Notes under the pieces: generated by a model
The model's input: only the letters and a program-made list of their open reading frames with translations
Told to the model about the DNA's origin: nothing
Databases searched by the model: none
Source of the DNA: Erigeron canadensis
Lineage: Eukaryota > Streptophyta > Magnoliopsida > Asterales > Asteraceae
Length of the DNA stretch: 64,000 bases
NCBI RefSeq assembly: GCF_010389155.1
Contig: NC_057761.1
Coordinates: forward strand, 13,208,501 to 13,272,500
Reading direction: 5' to 3'
Position numbers and translations under genes: made by a program
Shown: positions 9,523-18,945 of the stretch, piece after piece
Position numbering within the stretch: position 1 is the stretch's first letter
How the letters are laid out: every line of letters begins with the position of its first letter

Positions 9523-10044
9523 TGTAACAACCCTCAATTTTCGATTAGGACAACTTACTTATATTCATCTAGCTATCTATTCCTAGAGGTTTAACAAGAG
9601 AATTGACCTTCTAGACACTTATGATGTAGTGATGATTACCCTCTAGTTCAAAGAAATAACGCAAATGACTAGCTATCTTAGAAATGCCATAAACAATAAC
9701 AATGATCAATCAAGGCACTCTCAAGGCACACACATGACACCCAAATACCATTTTTCTAAACATATGAACCAATGGGAGGATGCCTAGCCTTTTCACTCCT
9801 TGAGTTTCCAAGACAAGATTTATACACTAGTGCACACAATCCTTACAATACTTTTTCATTTTCTCTCTCACACTTCTTGTCTCTCTTCCTCTCCCTCTCT
9901 CTCGTGAATTACATAGCAAAAGTGGGGGCGACCACGACTTCCCTTTATTCTATACACAACTACACACACAATCCCATCATTTCTCTCAACTTTTTCTCCC
10001 CTCTTCTCTCTTCTTCACGGCAGCAGCAACAAAGGGGCAGAAAA
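9523..10044 (+). repeat. G 5' LTR, piece 1
   Basis: First 522 bp of the G LTR. It ends with a CT-rich stretch (ctctctctcg near 9895), then TTCACGGCAGCAGC, corresponding to a CT-rich stretch and CGGCAGCC in the reverse complement of solo LTR G2 near 41640. The final GAAAA (10040-10044) is the target duplicated by element A. The short ORF at 9772-10050 is this CT-rich LTR sequence and not a gene. Confidence 0.65.
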
Positions 10045-10753
10045 TCTTAGTATATGATTACGTAAAATGAACGTATGTCCAGAAATGATTTAAGCCTACA
10101 GGGTCAACGTCTCGACACGAATGTAACTATAAGTAATTAATATATTTAATGTAATTTATTATTTAATTAGATCACGAAAAACTAACGGTCATCCATTAAA
10201 ATATTAATAATTAACAGTACTTAACTGACGGACTTAACGGAGGAGATAATTGTAATTATGAGAACAATTAGAAAACCCTTTAGAATGTTCTCTAGAGGGG
10301 ACGGCTACAAGGAGAAGGGAAAAGGGTTTTCCAAAACCCTAAACTTTGTAAACAAGTTACCTAATCCTATAAATAGAGGTCTAACCTAAGTGTTTATCAC
10401 ACATTCAATTCATAAGGTTTCTCAATACCCTAAATCTCTCTCCCTCTCTCTCTTTCGGTTTATAGTGGCCGAAAATTCTCAACCCTCTTTTAGGGTTCTT
10501 GGTGATTCGATCAACGCAAGTAAAAGGAGAAGTCAATCGTTGCCGGTTCGTGATCAAGTACTAGCATACATACATCCTTGTGTCGTGTATGCAAACGTAG
10601 AGGGATTTACTTCATATCCTCATAAAAGTTTCTTACTTTTATTTTCAATTAAAGGTACATGATTTCTTTCTTGGTTAATTAATTAACTACATAGATCTCT
10701 CTTCCGCTGCGTGCTTTGTGTTTTGATTTGATAAATTGTTATATATCCCAACA
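10045..10753 (+). repeat. 5' LTR of element A
   Basis: Begins TCTTAG (TGTTAG in the 3' copy) and ends CCCAACA. Promoter TATAAATA at 10368-10375, with a CT-rich leader (ctctctccctctctctc) shortly after. Pairs with 31351-32059, with scattered differences. An ORF of about 90 codons inside both LTRs (10390, 31696) is open by chance or a leader ORF. Confidence 0.9.
10368..10375 (+). promoter_or_regulatory. TATA box of element A LTR
   Basis: TATAAATA followed by GAGGTCTAACC. The same box occurs at 31674 in the 3' LTR and at matching places in element B (32740, 46179). Transcription should start about 25-30 bases downstream. Confidence 0.65.
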
Positions 10754-10754
10754 G

Positions 10755-10769
10755 TGGTATCACGAGCCT
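10755..10769 (+). other. Primer binding site, initiator tRNA-Met type (element A)
   Basis: TGGTATCACGAGCCT one base after the LTR. The usual copia site is TGGTATCAGAGC; the extra C is shared with element B, so it belongs to this family. Confidence 0.75.
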
Positions 10770-11560
10770 ATTATGTATGTTTCTTGATTACCAATTAAAA
10801 TCAAAACTTGAAGGGGGGTTAGGGTTCTTGATTTTTATAATTTTCGAATATATATATATATATTTAAATTAATTTTTGTAATTTAATTACATTATTTAAA
10901 TTGGAAACAAATAATGTTTAATATATTCCAGAAAATAAAAAAAACTGTTTTTTTAGGGTTCCTAATCCAAGTTTTGATTAATTGCATGTTTATGTGACAA
11001 ATTGCATGTATATATGGTGTACCTTTATTTTTTAATTGTTTAAAAGAAGTAAAAATCATGAATTTTTCATGCAAATTATTCATGATTATTACTTAGATAT
11101 ATTGATATGAAATCTTGATCATTAGGGTTAATTATGCTAGATAATTGAATAACTAATTGTGTGACAATGTGATTAAGTTTGTGAAAATTCCTGTTTGACA
11201 CCAGTTCACTAATATAATCATAACTAATCAACCGTAAGGAGTTAGAAGCTCAAATTGTTACAGTAGATGCTTGACTCATAGGGCTACAACTTTCATGTTT
11301 TGTGCTAATCCCAGTTCGGCCTTATTCAGGGCCAGATATGGTCGTGAAGCTGCTGGATTTTCTAGATCAGCAACAAGTTTATTTATGGTAGATAATTTGT
11401 TATGGAATTTTTGGCTTACGCAATCAAGGTAACTTGATGTATGTAATCTTTTCCATATCGAAAAAGAGCCAAATCTTATACCATAGTTACCAAAATTAGG
11501 TTGATTACCTTAATTGTTAAGTTCTAAATTAAGTAAGTTACCTTAATTGTTAAGTTGTTG
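10770..11560 (+). other. Element A leader, part 1
   Basis: Non-coding leader RNA. It shares blocks with the element B leader, for instance GACTCATAGGGCTACA near 11275 and B near 33655. A stretch around 11500-11555 repeats ccttaattgttaagt twice. No gene seen. Confidence 0.6.
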
Positions 11561-11868
11561 TGATAACACGATTTCTAGCACCGAATTCACATCATCAATG
11601 GCGGTTTTGGTGAGTGTGTGTTCTTGGTGTTTGTGTGTGTTTTGAGAGAGAAAGTGAAAGTAAAGTTGCTGATTGGAATTAATGTGAGAGTGTAAGGCTT
11701 CCAAAGTTATGATTCCTAAGGTTATGAGGGGTATTTATAGGCTAACTATACAACTATGTTAATTATCACAATTAGCCCCTCAACCTTAGTAATCATACAC
11801 CTATGACTTAACTACAAGAAAGTCCTCTAATCTAAATTACAATTTATCACTATTTTGGATTTCTAACA
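11561..11868 (-). repeat. 3' LTR of TRIM-like element
   Basis: 308 bp, TGATAACACG to TTCTAACA on the plus strand; partner at 13018-13322, with a few point and small length differences. The polypurine tract lies at 11869-11885 on the minus strand. Confidence 0.8.
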
Positions 11869-13001
11869 TTCTCCTCCTTAGTGATATATTGTAATAAATG
11901 AAGTACGTGTTATCTTGTCTTGTTGGAATTAATTTGATGAGCCCGGTGGTGAAGACAATTGGTGTGTTGAAACAAGTCTTTAAAGCTTCCTTTCTTGTCT
12001 TTGTAAAACTTGATTCAGTCTTGGTCTTGGACTTCTTGAAGTTAAATCATGAATTGAATCTCAATGTTCTTTTTGAACAGATAATAGAGAGTATGTGTGT
12101 GTCTTAAATCTTTGAGGATTGTTGAATCATGAATCAGAGTTGTCTTTGAACGCGGAAGGTATAAACTTGTCTTTTGATTCTTCAATCTTCGATTCTTGAG
12201 TGAAATTCAACTTCTTGATTCTTCGATCTTTAAAGAGGATAATGAAGTTGAACAAGTCTTTATGCTTTCTTAAGAGAACAATGAAGTCGAACTACCATAA
12301 TGTCTTCTTGAGTGAATCTATATCTTCTTGGAATGAATTCTCATAAATAAGTACTCTCCCCCTTGATGTATGCACTGGAGCTTCTTGATAAAGTGTTGTT
12401 GTATGACTTGAAGATCTTGAATGAGGTATGTTGATGAAGACTCTTTTGAAGCTTTACACCATTGAACTGAATCTTCTAATCAATCTTTCAGTTTTTTTAA
12501 GCTTTGATCTTTGTCATAGTAACTTGAACACTTTGGAGAGAATATCCTTTCTTCTTCGGTCTCATTCTTATCTTTGTAATGAAATCAGTTCTTTTTTTTC
12601 AATTCAAGATCTCAATCAACTAAGATTTAGTAAAATTTTGAGTTCAATTGACTATCATGAGCAACTTTTGCTAGAAGGCTTCGTTTTGGACATGTGACCA
12701 GTCAAAACAACCAAACACAAACTTTTCTCCTTGCTATCCTTATCAATTATTCTTATTTCTTTCCCAATCAATAATAATATTTTGTCCCCCTCATAATGAC
12801 AAAGTTGGAAACTTGACAGGATTATGTTTTAAACTATCATGAATCTATTGGTGAACAAAAAACTATGATTTTATGTGATTTGAGATGTGAAATTTGATAG
12901 AACAATGAACATAAAATGACAAACAAAAATATGAAAATACTTTTGATTTTTGAAGAATTTGTGACTGAATTCAGTTATGGATTGAATCAAAATGATGTTT
13001 T
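11869..13001 (-). other. TRIM-like internal region
   Basis: No gag or pol motif in any frame. Short frames (for example 11898-12107 and 12428-12697) are AT-rich and unlike known families. The sequence is rich in repeated CTTGA/TTCTT words, perhaps relics of a longer parent. Confidence 0.5.
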
Positions 13002-13013
13002 GCTCTGATACCA
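13002..13013 (-). other. Primer binding site of TRIM-like element
   Basis: Minus strand TGGTATCAGAGC, four bases from the right LTR; a perfect plant initiator tRNA-Met match as used by copia elements. Confidence 0.75.
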
Positions 13014-13017
13014 CATG

Positions 13018-13322
13018 TGATAACACGATTTCTAGCACCGAATTCACGTCATCAATGGCGGTTTTGGTGAGTGTGTGTTCTTGGTGTTTGTGTATGTTTT
13101 GAGAGAGAAAGTGAAAGTAAAGTTGCTGATTGGAATTAATGTGAGAGTGTAAGGCTTCCAAAGTTATGATTTCTAAAGTTATGAGGGGTATTTATAGGCT
13201 AACTATACAATTATGCTAATTATTTCAATTAGCCCCTCAACCTTAGTAATATACCTATGACTTAAGTACAAGAAAGTCCAGTAATCTAAACTACAATTTA
13301 TCACTATTTTGGATTTCTAACA
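13018..13322 (-). repeat. 5' LTR of TRIM-like element
   Basis: 305 bp, partner of 11561-11868. The TGATAACACGATTTCTAGCA start and GGATTTCTAACA end are identical in both. Confidence 0.8.
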
Positions 13323-13946
13323 CTATTTTAGTAACTTACCTTAATAGTTAAGTTGTAAATTTAGTAAGTTTAATTTTGCCTTTATTATGAATATTGTGTG
13401 CGAAGTTGTTTTCGGAAAATATAAACTTGACTAAATTATATCGAAATAATTGATTTTGTTTATAAAATTGATGCCCTAAAATCAAAAGATACACTGGCTC
13501 ACCCATTTGAACGAACTCTAAGAGAGATATAAGTAGGAGTGCGTTAGCCTTCTAAAAGGGCGGGTTTTTAATTGCGTTCATCGCAAACCTTTGCCCTTGC
13601 GCTTCTTTGTGAGTTCAAATGGAGCTACCGAGCTCTTTTGTATTTAAAAGCAATAAAAATGAGTTTTATAAACATATTATGTTTAGAAGATATGCATGAA
13701 TCTTCAAAACATAACCTTTTGATCACACATCTAATTGTATGACCCAATAAACATAAGTCATTTGCCATCCAATTTGTAAAGGACACATGTGTTTGTTGTT
13801 TTACTCACTGGTATACAGTGGTGAAATGGCAGTTGCATGGCAAATCCCATTCACTGATATACAATGGTGGACAAATTTGCGCATTCTTGGTTGGACGACT
13901 TAAAGTGAGTTAAGCGGTGAGACCTTGACCCGTGGCAAAAGATGGG
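13323..13946 (+). other. Element A leader, part 2, with conserved hairpin
   Basis: Continues the leader after the TRIM-like insertion. A block at about 13490-13640 is nearly identical to element B 34075-34225, including CGAACTCTAAGAGAG-like text and a stem-loop at 13556-13598. The last five bases ATGGG (13942-13946) are the target duplicated by element C. Confidence 0.6.
13556..13598 (+). other. Conserved leader stem-loop (element A)
   Basis: AAGGGC (13556-13561) pairs with GCCCTT (13593-13598); inside, GGTTT pairs with AAACC and GCG with CGC around the loop TTCAT. Element B has the same stem at 34141-34183 with loop TTTAT, so stems are kept while the loop varies. A role in packaging, dimerisation or translation is inferred. 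Confidence 0.5.
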
Positions 13947-14897
13947 TGTGAGTCCACCTATACAAGATGTGTAATGAGAACAAAATATAACAAGATATAA
14001 AATAGGTTAGTAATAAACACAAGTATATCAAGTAACCCGACTGGCAAGTGATTCAAATCTAGATAAAGACTAGTTATGAGTCACGATCCAGATATGGATA
14101 TGAACAATAAAAAACAAGTGCTTGAAACTATATAAATACTAATTATATTCAAGTATTATGGCAATGAGTCAAGATGTATTTTTCAATGTATTTTATTTAT
14201 ATCTATAAACAAAATACAAGAGTTGTTGCGGAACAAAGATAATCACACTTGTGAAAATATCTAAACAACCCTAGAAATACAAATGATCTATGCGACAAGG
14301 AATTACTCGTAAGAATACTTAGAGTAATATCACACATTGCAATTGCCAAAGTTCCAAGCAATTTTGCAAGTGTGAGAAGTCTTATATTTATAGGCAAACA
14401 TGTCTTGATGACATGGCAATATGTCGTACAAATATGATTGGATGCATTTATGGATTTGTGGGACAAATCCATAACATGTTTGTTTAAGGTAAAGTATGTA
14501 AGTTTCTTTGATGTGACTTGACATACTTTACATCCAACCTTTTGCTAAAACTTTCCCAATCCCTGGTTGAGAGTAATTAACCGGGTAAAGGTAGTTAAAG
14601 CTGCAAAAAGACTTTCCTCGTAATCAGTGAAAAAGTGTTGTAAGTACTTTTTCACTGAGCCTCTTCAGATTCAACTTCAGGTAAGATCTTCTCTGAGCTC
14701 TGCTTCTGAGATGATCTTCTTCTTCAGTCTTCAATATTTGACTTCAGTCTGAACGTCTTCAGTGTAGGTTGATTCTGAATCTGAATTGAAGCTTCAGTAA
14801 GCATTATTCTGAATGACTTCAGAATCCTGAGCAAGCTTTCTTCACTAAACCTTAACTATTTTGAACAAATCATACTTGGTCGATTTTCGACCTAACA
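13947..14897 (-). repeat. 3' LTR of element C
   Basis: TGTGAGTCCACC to CGACCTAACA on the plus strand. The right part (about 14660-14860) is crowded with TTCAG and CTGAA words: I count seven TTCAG and at least four CTGAA in about 200 bases. Pairs with 25462-26412. Confidence 0.92.
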
Positions 14898-14912
14898 AAT
14901 TCCCCCTATTTG
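14898..14912 (-). other. Polypurine tract of element C
   Basis: Minus strand CAAATAGGGGGAATT immediately before the 3' LTR start TGTTAGGTCG. Element E has the same 15 bases at 56889-56903. Confidence 0.75.
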
Positions 14913-15192
14913 TTCTAAAATAGTTCATGTATTTTAGACTTCTATCTATACAAGTTTGTAAGTCTAAAAATACAAGTTTTTGTTTAAGTTGTAAAAATAT
15001 TTCTAAGGACATCTCATAGATCATGATGCCTTAAGAAAATTTTCTTGTTTGCTTCTCTAACTTAAACTATTTCCTAATAATATGATGTAACTTGTAACTA
15101 TATAAAAGATACTGAGATGATTGTTCAGTTACAAGTACAGAAATAAAAATGGAAAATATTTACAAGTACAAATATTTACAAAAGAGATACAA

Positions 15193-15861
15193 CTACTTCT
15201 TTGCAGGCCTTGAGCCAGAAGGTGCTTCAGTAGCCTTTCTCTTTGGAGAACTAATCTTCCCAAATAATCTTTCCTCCATCTCAACTTTGGCCTTCATTTT
15301 CTGTTGGATCTTCAGCATCCATGCGCCAGTTAGATGAGACTTTGGTTTTCCTTTCAGAACGGTGATCATCTCCTTGTGCTCAGAATACCCAAACTTATGC
15401 ACTGAAACCTGCTCATATTCTTCTTCTGCTCTACCTTCTCTTTTCACAACCAGATTGAACAATTTCAGACCATCTTCCTTCAGAATTTGCACGTCAAGGA
15501 TCTTTACAGGATGGCACCTGTGTTTCATATAATAATCATACTGATCCTTTTCATGTTTATCCTTCACCTAAGCAACTTCTTTAGAAATAGGTATGAATGT
15601 AGAGAGGTCAGAATCTCGAGCATGTTTTCTTGTAGACCTTGGGCTAGTTAGTTTGGGCTTCTGAGGTGGCCTACAAATTTCCTTCTCAACCTTCAGAACA
15701 CTGGCCATAATTTCTTTCTTCTTGATCTTCATCTCTTTCTTCCTATTTTTTACCAGATCTTCAATAGACAATTTGAAAGTGAGATGATCCAGCTTTTGTT
15801 CTAAGGGAGAATACTTCACCAAAACCAGAATCCTTAGTCCCCCTTTTCTTTGGTTCCTCAA
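15193..15861 (-). CDS. Third ORF of element C, C-terminal domain
   Basis: Two in-frame pieces (15861-15568 and 15567-15193) split by one stop. The C-terminal block holds YYMKHRCHPVKILDVQILKE and FGYSEHKEMITVLKG, matched in element E by the pattern H+YRHSEHVEMLNLLE. It ends with basic clusters (SSPKRKATEAPSGSRPAKK), a possible nuclear localisation signal or nucleic-acid-binding tail; element E ends similarly with AKRRRTSEG. Conserved position suggests a real domain. Confidence 0.55.
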
Positions 15862-16651
15862 CCATCTGAGCTTTTCCTTTGTCTTTCTTAACTTGTTCAG
15901 ATGGTTGGGGTTCAGATTGTTTCTTCAGTTGTTCCCCCTCAGATTCAGATTGCCTCTTGGTCGCTTCAATTAATTTTTGAGAGCTGGCAAGCAGACCAAT
16001 TGGCACATCACTTCCCCCTTTGGGAATCTCCGCAGGCATCTTAGCATATAATTCAATGGCCTTCTGCATGCCCTGCAGAAGATCCCAATTCTGCTGGGTA
16101 ATACTATCAGAAATGCCTTTAGACATGGTGGCAAACTGAGCTCTTAATCTGAAGGTAGAGTTCAGGTTCAGCTTCTCATGTTCCAGGACTTCCTTCAGCA
16201 ATCCTTTTTCTTCTTCAGATAATGCACCAGATGGGGGAGGAGTAACAACTTCAGGCTCTTTCTTGAGCAAGGCCAGGATTTCATCCAGTTGCTTCGACTG
16301 GTTCTGAACTTGTTGATCAAGTGTTGACACAGACTTTTTTAGTTCATTAACAGCTTTGTCAACCTTGTCATTTGTTGCCTTGGAGACTTCATAAACCATC
16401 GACCTGACCTTCTCTTCAACCTTCTCAGCCACCGACACTGAAATCTGAGAAATAAGATCTTCAGAGAATATAGACTTCAGTGTCTCAGAAACCTTTCCAC
16501 CAACAGAATCACCAAGGGACTTTTCATCAACACTTGGGTTCTTGACCAACTCACCAACTTCTTTTTCAACTGCCAAAAATGAATTTTGTATCATAAGAAT
16601 CCAGGATTGCAGATTCGCAACAACTGAACTCTGCACATCCTGTTTGTTCAA
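15761..16651 (-). CDS. Third ORF of element C, coiled-coil region
   Basis: About 296 codons, acidic and helical, with heptad-like runs such as KAVNELKKSVSTLDQQVQNQ and LKEVLEHEKLNLNSTF. It matches element E 58412-59416 in layout and local text (DAEV-like VSETLKSIFSEDLISQ against IKDTLAAREQHFMERV). The open frame is bounded upstream by a TAG at 16652-16654, but the coding pattern goes on past it to about 17240, so the stop is a lesion. Confidence 0.55.
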   Translation of the reverse strand: MNKQDVQSSVVANLQSWILMIQNSFLAVEKEVGELVKNPSVDEKSLGDSVGGKVSETLKSIFSEDLISQISVSVAEKVEEKVRSMVYEVSKATNDKVDKAVNELKKSVSTLDQQVQNQSKQLDEILALLKKEPEVVTPPPSGALSEEEKGLLKEVLEHEKLNLNSTFRLRAQFATMSKGISDSITQQNWDLLQGMQKAIELYAKMPAEIPKGGSDVPIGLLASSQKLIEATKRQSESEGEQLKKQSEPQPSEQVKKDKGKAQMVEEPKKRGTKDSGFGEVFSLRTKAGSSHFQIVY

Positions 16652-17238
16652 CTAGAAAGCTTCACCAATAGCCCTACTCAAACCATTACATGCCGATACC
16701 AATTCATGTAACTTCCCAACCACTAAGCTCTCATTAACTGCAACTCTTGTAAATTCAGTACCTATAGCAATCTGGGCACCTTTCAGATCGGCCAGAGACT
16801 TGGTGTTGGCAGCCAGAGATTTAGATAAGCCCTCAACCTGAATAAGTAGGTTTTAGACTTCGGTTTGTGACTTCTCTAGCTGAGCTTCCATGCTCAGGGG
16901 TGCAGCAGACGAAGTGGAAGCTGAAGCAACAAAGGGAGTTGTCTTGATGCCTGCCAGAGTTTTCTCTAATATCCATTCTGAGGGACCATCAGACTCGGTC
17001 TCAGAATCCAATTCCTTTCCTTGATCTTCTGGCAGATCATAAGTCCTCCTTGGTGGAACATCATGAATTTGAGGGTGAAGAAATTGAAGTGGTGGTTGAA
17101 AAACGGCAGAGGTAACATATGCTGTGTAGTGCCTTGTGGAAACAGAGGATGTTGATGTGAAATTGGTGGTGGTTGATAAGGTGGATCAAGATCGATAACA
17201 TTTTGTTGTTGTTGTTTTTGGTGGTGGTGGTGGTGGTG

Positions 17239-17694
17239 TTATCTTTCCAAAAGAGGCGGTGACATGGGTTCGTCAACAAGGTTGAGGGTTGGCTCAGAAT
17301 CCGATTGATTCTCCCTCAATAAGTCCTCATCAAACTCAAAATCTTCGAGGTTTCCCTCAGGAAGCTCATCGTCATCCCAGATATTTACAATCTGGTCAGA
17401 TATGCTCTGGTCTTGATTCCCAGAATCCAAGCCAGCACCCAGTTCAGCAGCTGCTTTAGCAGTTGCATCGTCACTGGTCAAAGGTGGAACTACTTCAGTC
17501 GATACCATTTGTGCCTCAGTAACCCTTGTGCTGGATCTAAGAGTCTCTTCATTGGCCGCAGAAGTTGAAACCTCCATCTCTCTGGGTATCACCTGAGAAA
17601 TATCAAAAGTTTGTGCATGCAAAGAGTGTAAGATTTGTGAAGTTACAGGGAGTGCATGTGCAGACTCAACTTCTAATGTGTGTTGGGCTGACAC
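17239..17694 (-). CDS. Third ORF of element C, acidic linker
   Basis: Glu/Asp/Ser-rich region of about 150 codons (IWDDDELPEGNLEDFEFDED) in the same frame as the N-terminal domain. No fold recognised; it corresponds to 59555-59800 of element E (LDSGNQDQS against Ser-rich text). A CA-repeat-like microsatellite at 17200-17240 coincides with the frame change that follows. Confidence 0.45.
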   Translation of the reverse strand: MSAQHTLEVESAHALPVTSQILHSLHAQTFDISQVIPREMEVSTSAANEETLRSSTRVTEAQMVSTEVVPPLTSDDATAKAAAELGAGLDSGNQDQSISDQIVNIWDDDELPEGNLEDFEFDEDLLRENQSDSEPTLNLVDEPMSPPLLER

Positions 17695-17715
17695 ACTAAT
17701 ATCTTCCCCATCTCC

Positions 17716-18303
17716 TCATAAAGAAGTTTTTGAGATGGTTGCTTGCAAGTTTACCATTTGACCTTCTTTTGAAACCTGTTTTGAGGTCTCAGAAGGCTGA
17801 GCTTGGGTACTAGTATCCTTGGGTTGTAAGGATGGCCTAAAAGGACGCAGTTTTAATAAACCCTTTGGAGATCTTGAGGAGTCTTTTGGGAGATCCTCAG
17901 GTTGGTCAGTGGAAGATGAAGGTGGCAGGGTAGAACTTGTTTTGGGTTTAAACAAGTGTAACATTTTGCCACTAGATCGACTGGTGGGTCTCACATTCTT
18001 TTGTGACCCGCCTAGTGATCTTTCTGAGCCAGCCGGTCGTGCTGCGTCAGTTTTAACATTGTTACCAAGTACCTGAAGCATTGCAGGGGAAAGCTCAGGT
18101 TCGTCCTCAGACTCAGTAAGCTTGGGGAGGTCTTTACAAAATTCCGTCTGAGAGCTCTCCTGAAGGATGTCAGAGTATCCTTCTCCCAGAATGACAAGAA
18201 AACATAAACTTAAAAATCTAGGGAAGGCAATATGAATACTCCTCTTCCCCTTCAGCTTCGTCAACAACTGAGCAAAAAGCATCTCGGCAAAATCTACCTT
18301 CAT
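17716..18303 (-). CDS. Third ORF of element C, hydrophobic segment and Ser-rich linker
   Basis: Begins MKVDFAEMLFAQLLTKLKGK, then RFLSLCFLVILG, a 12-residue hydrophobic run, then Ser/Pro-rich linker. Element E has LRVDFAEIIF, KLKGNRG and RFFSLCFLQILG at the same place. The block is the most conserved part between the two elements. It continues the N-terminal domain after one TAG at 18334-18336. Confidence 0.55.
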   Translation of the reverse strand: MKVDFAEMLFAQLLTKLKGKRSIHIAFPRFLSLCFLVILGEGYSDILQESSQTEFCKDLPKLTESEDEPELSPAMLQVLGNNVKTDAARPAGSERSLGGSQKNVRPTSRSSGKMLHLFKPKTSSTLPPSSSTDQPEDLPKDSSRSPKGLLKLRPFRPSLQPKDTSTQAQPSETSKQVSKEGQMVNLQATISKTSL

Positions 18304-18333
18304 CCCATGCCATAGATAGTAACCTATCTCAAC

Positions 18334-18945
18334 TTAGATCAAGGAAATCTGATCCAATCCGCTACTATTTCCTCCAAGACACTCCACGATCTGTGTCCAG
18401 AAATATTTCCAACAACTCTTGAAGCCCGCAATAAATATGTGGCCAGATGTCTTCAAGTTGCCACCATCATCAAGAATTTGGTTGTGGCCGGTGGCAAGCA
18501 AAACTTCTCTAAAATTAACCCCTTTTTGTCTTTTTGTATATGGGGTGTTGGGAGGCAAATAATTTAACCGGAGTGTCTCCCGGAAACCATCAAGTGTCAA
18601 TACGCACTTCACTGTACCCTCTTTTAACGTGAATGCTATCGACTTATCATCCTTGGCAACTTCTGCCGTATACCAAAATTCCAACAAATATCGATGATAT
18701 AACTGCTCTGGATCGGCAGTTAGGGCGTAGGAGATGGGGCAGCGTTGAAGGAACGCGTTTAACTTGCCCATCAACCCTTCAAATTTGGTATTTAAGGCTG
18801 CCTTATAGTTGTTCATGTTAAACCGTATGGTTTTGGATTCGAAATCCTTTGGCCATTGAGAACTGGGTTTAACTGCAGATTTGGGTGGTGAATATTCAAA
18901 AGCAATAAGGGTTTTGGGTTCTTTTATAGTGGATGATGTAGCCAT
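18334..18945 (-). CDS. Third ORF of element C, N-terminal domain
   Basis: About 203 codons from ATG 18943. Conserved points with element E: LYHRYLLEFWYTAEVA against LYHDYFCEFWYTTQLA; IAFTLKEGTVKCVLTLDGFR against ISFSLKDGIVACTITADTVR; and GNSSGLDQI against GSSGGLDQI. No catalytic motif of protease, polymerase or nuclease type can be seen. Similar proteins are often labelled 'putative plant transposon protein' in plant genomes; I infer that link from memory of the EFWYT-type motif. Confidence 0.6.
   Translation of the reverse strand: MATSSTIKEPKTLIAFEYSPPKSAVKPSSQWPKDFESKTIRFNMNNYKAALNTKFEGLMGKLNAFLQRCPISYALTADPEQLYHRYLLEFWYTAEVAKDDKSIAFTLKEGTVKCVLTLDGFRETLRLNYLPPNTPYTKRQKGVNFREVLLATGHNQILDDGGNLKTSGHIFIAGFKSCWKYFWTQIVECLGGNSSGLDQISLI

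Larger units (their letters stand above)
11561..13322 (-). mobile_element. TRIM-like non-autonomous LTR element
   Basis: Two LTRs of about 305 bp (11561-11868 and 13018-13322) flank about 1.15 kb without a credible gene. The minus strand is sense: the tRNA-Met primer site (TGGTATCAGAGC on the minus strand) lies just left of the right LTR, and AAGGAGGAGAA, a polypurine tract, lies just right of the left LTR. LTR sense start is TGTTAGAAATCC. I could not find a matching target duplication (TGTTG left, CTATT right). It resembles a copia-derived TRIM or small LARD inserted in A's leader. Confidence 0.75.
15193..18945 (-). pseudogene. Third ORF of element C (whole, about 1,250 codons, broken)
   Basis: Starts at ATG 18943-18945 and reads to 15193 with several stops and two frame changes: frame of 18945 to about 17239, another frame 17238-15761, then the first frame again to 15193. 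It lies between pol and the 3' LTR where SIRE-type elements carry an env-like ORF. Order: compact N-terminal domain (18945 to about 18200), Ser/Thr/Pro-rich linker, long coiled-coil region (about 17000-15900), basic C-terminal domain. Element E has the same layout. No signal peptide is visible; one hydrophobic segment (RFLSLCFLVILG) lies near 18205. The role is unknown. Confidence 0.7.

Noticed and set aside
9772..10050. Open frame of about 92 codons rich in Ser/Leu, possible host exon
   Set aside because: It is the CT-rich part of the G LTR and runs to the element A junction; no family features.
10390..10662. ORF of about 90 codons inside the LTR of element A (also 31696-31992)
   Set aside because: Present in both LTRs only because LTRs are copies; lies in the promoter-proximal leader, has no recognised motif and differs in length by a simple base change.
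17200..17240. CCA/TTG-rich microsatellite as a structural gene feature
   Set aside because: A simple repeat at the frame change of the third ORF; explained by slippage.
15193..18945. Third ORF as a true retroviral envelope gene
   Set aside because: No signal peptide, no clear transmembrane anchor at the C-terminus and no cysteine pattern of a glycoprotein; only its position is env-like.
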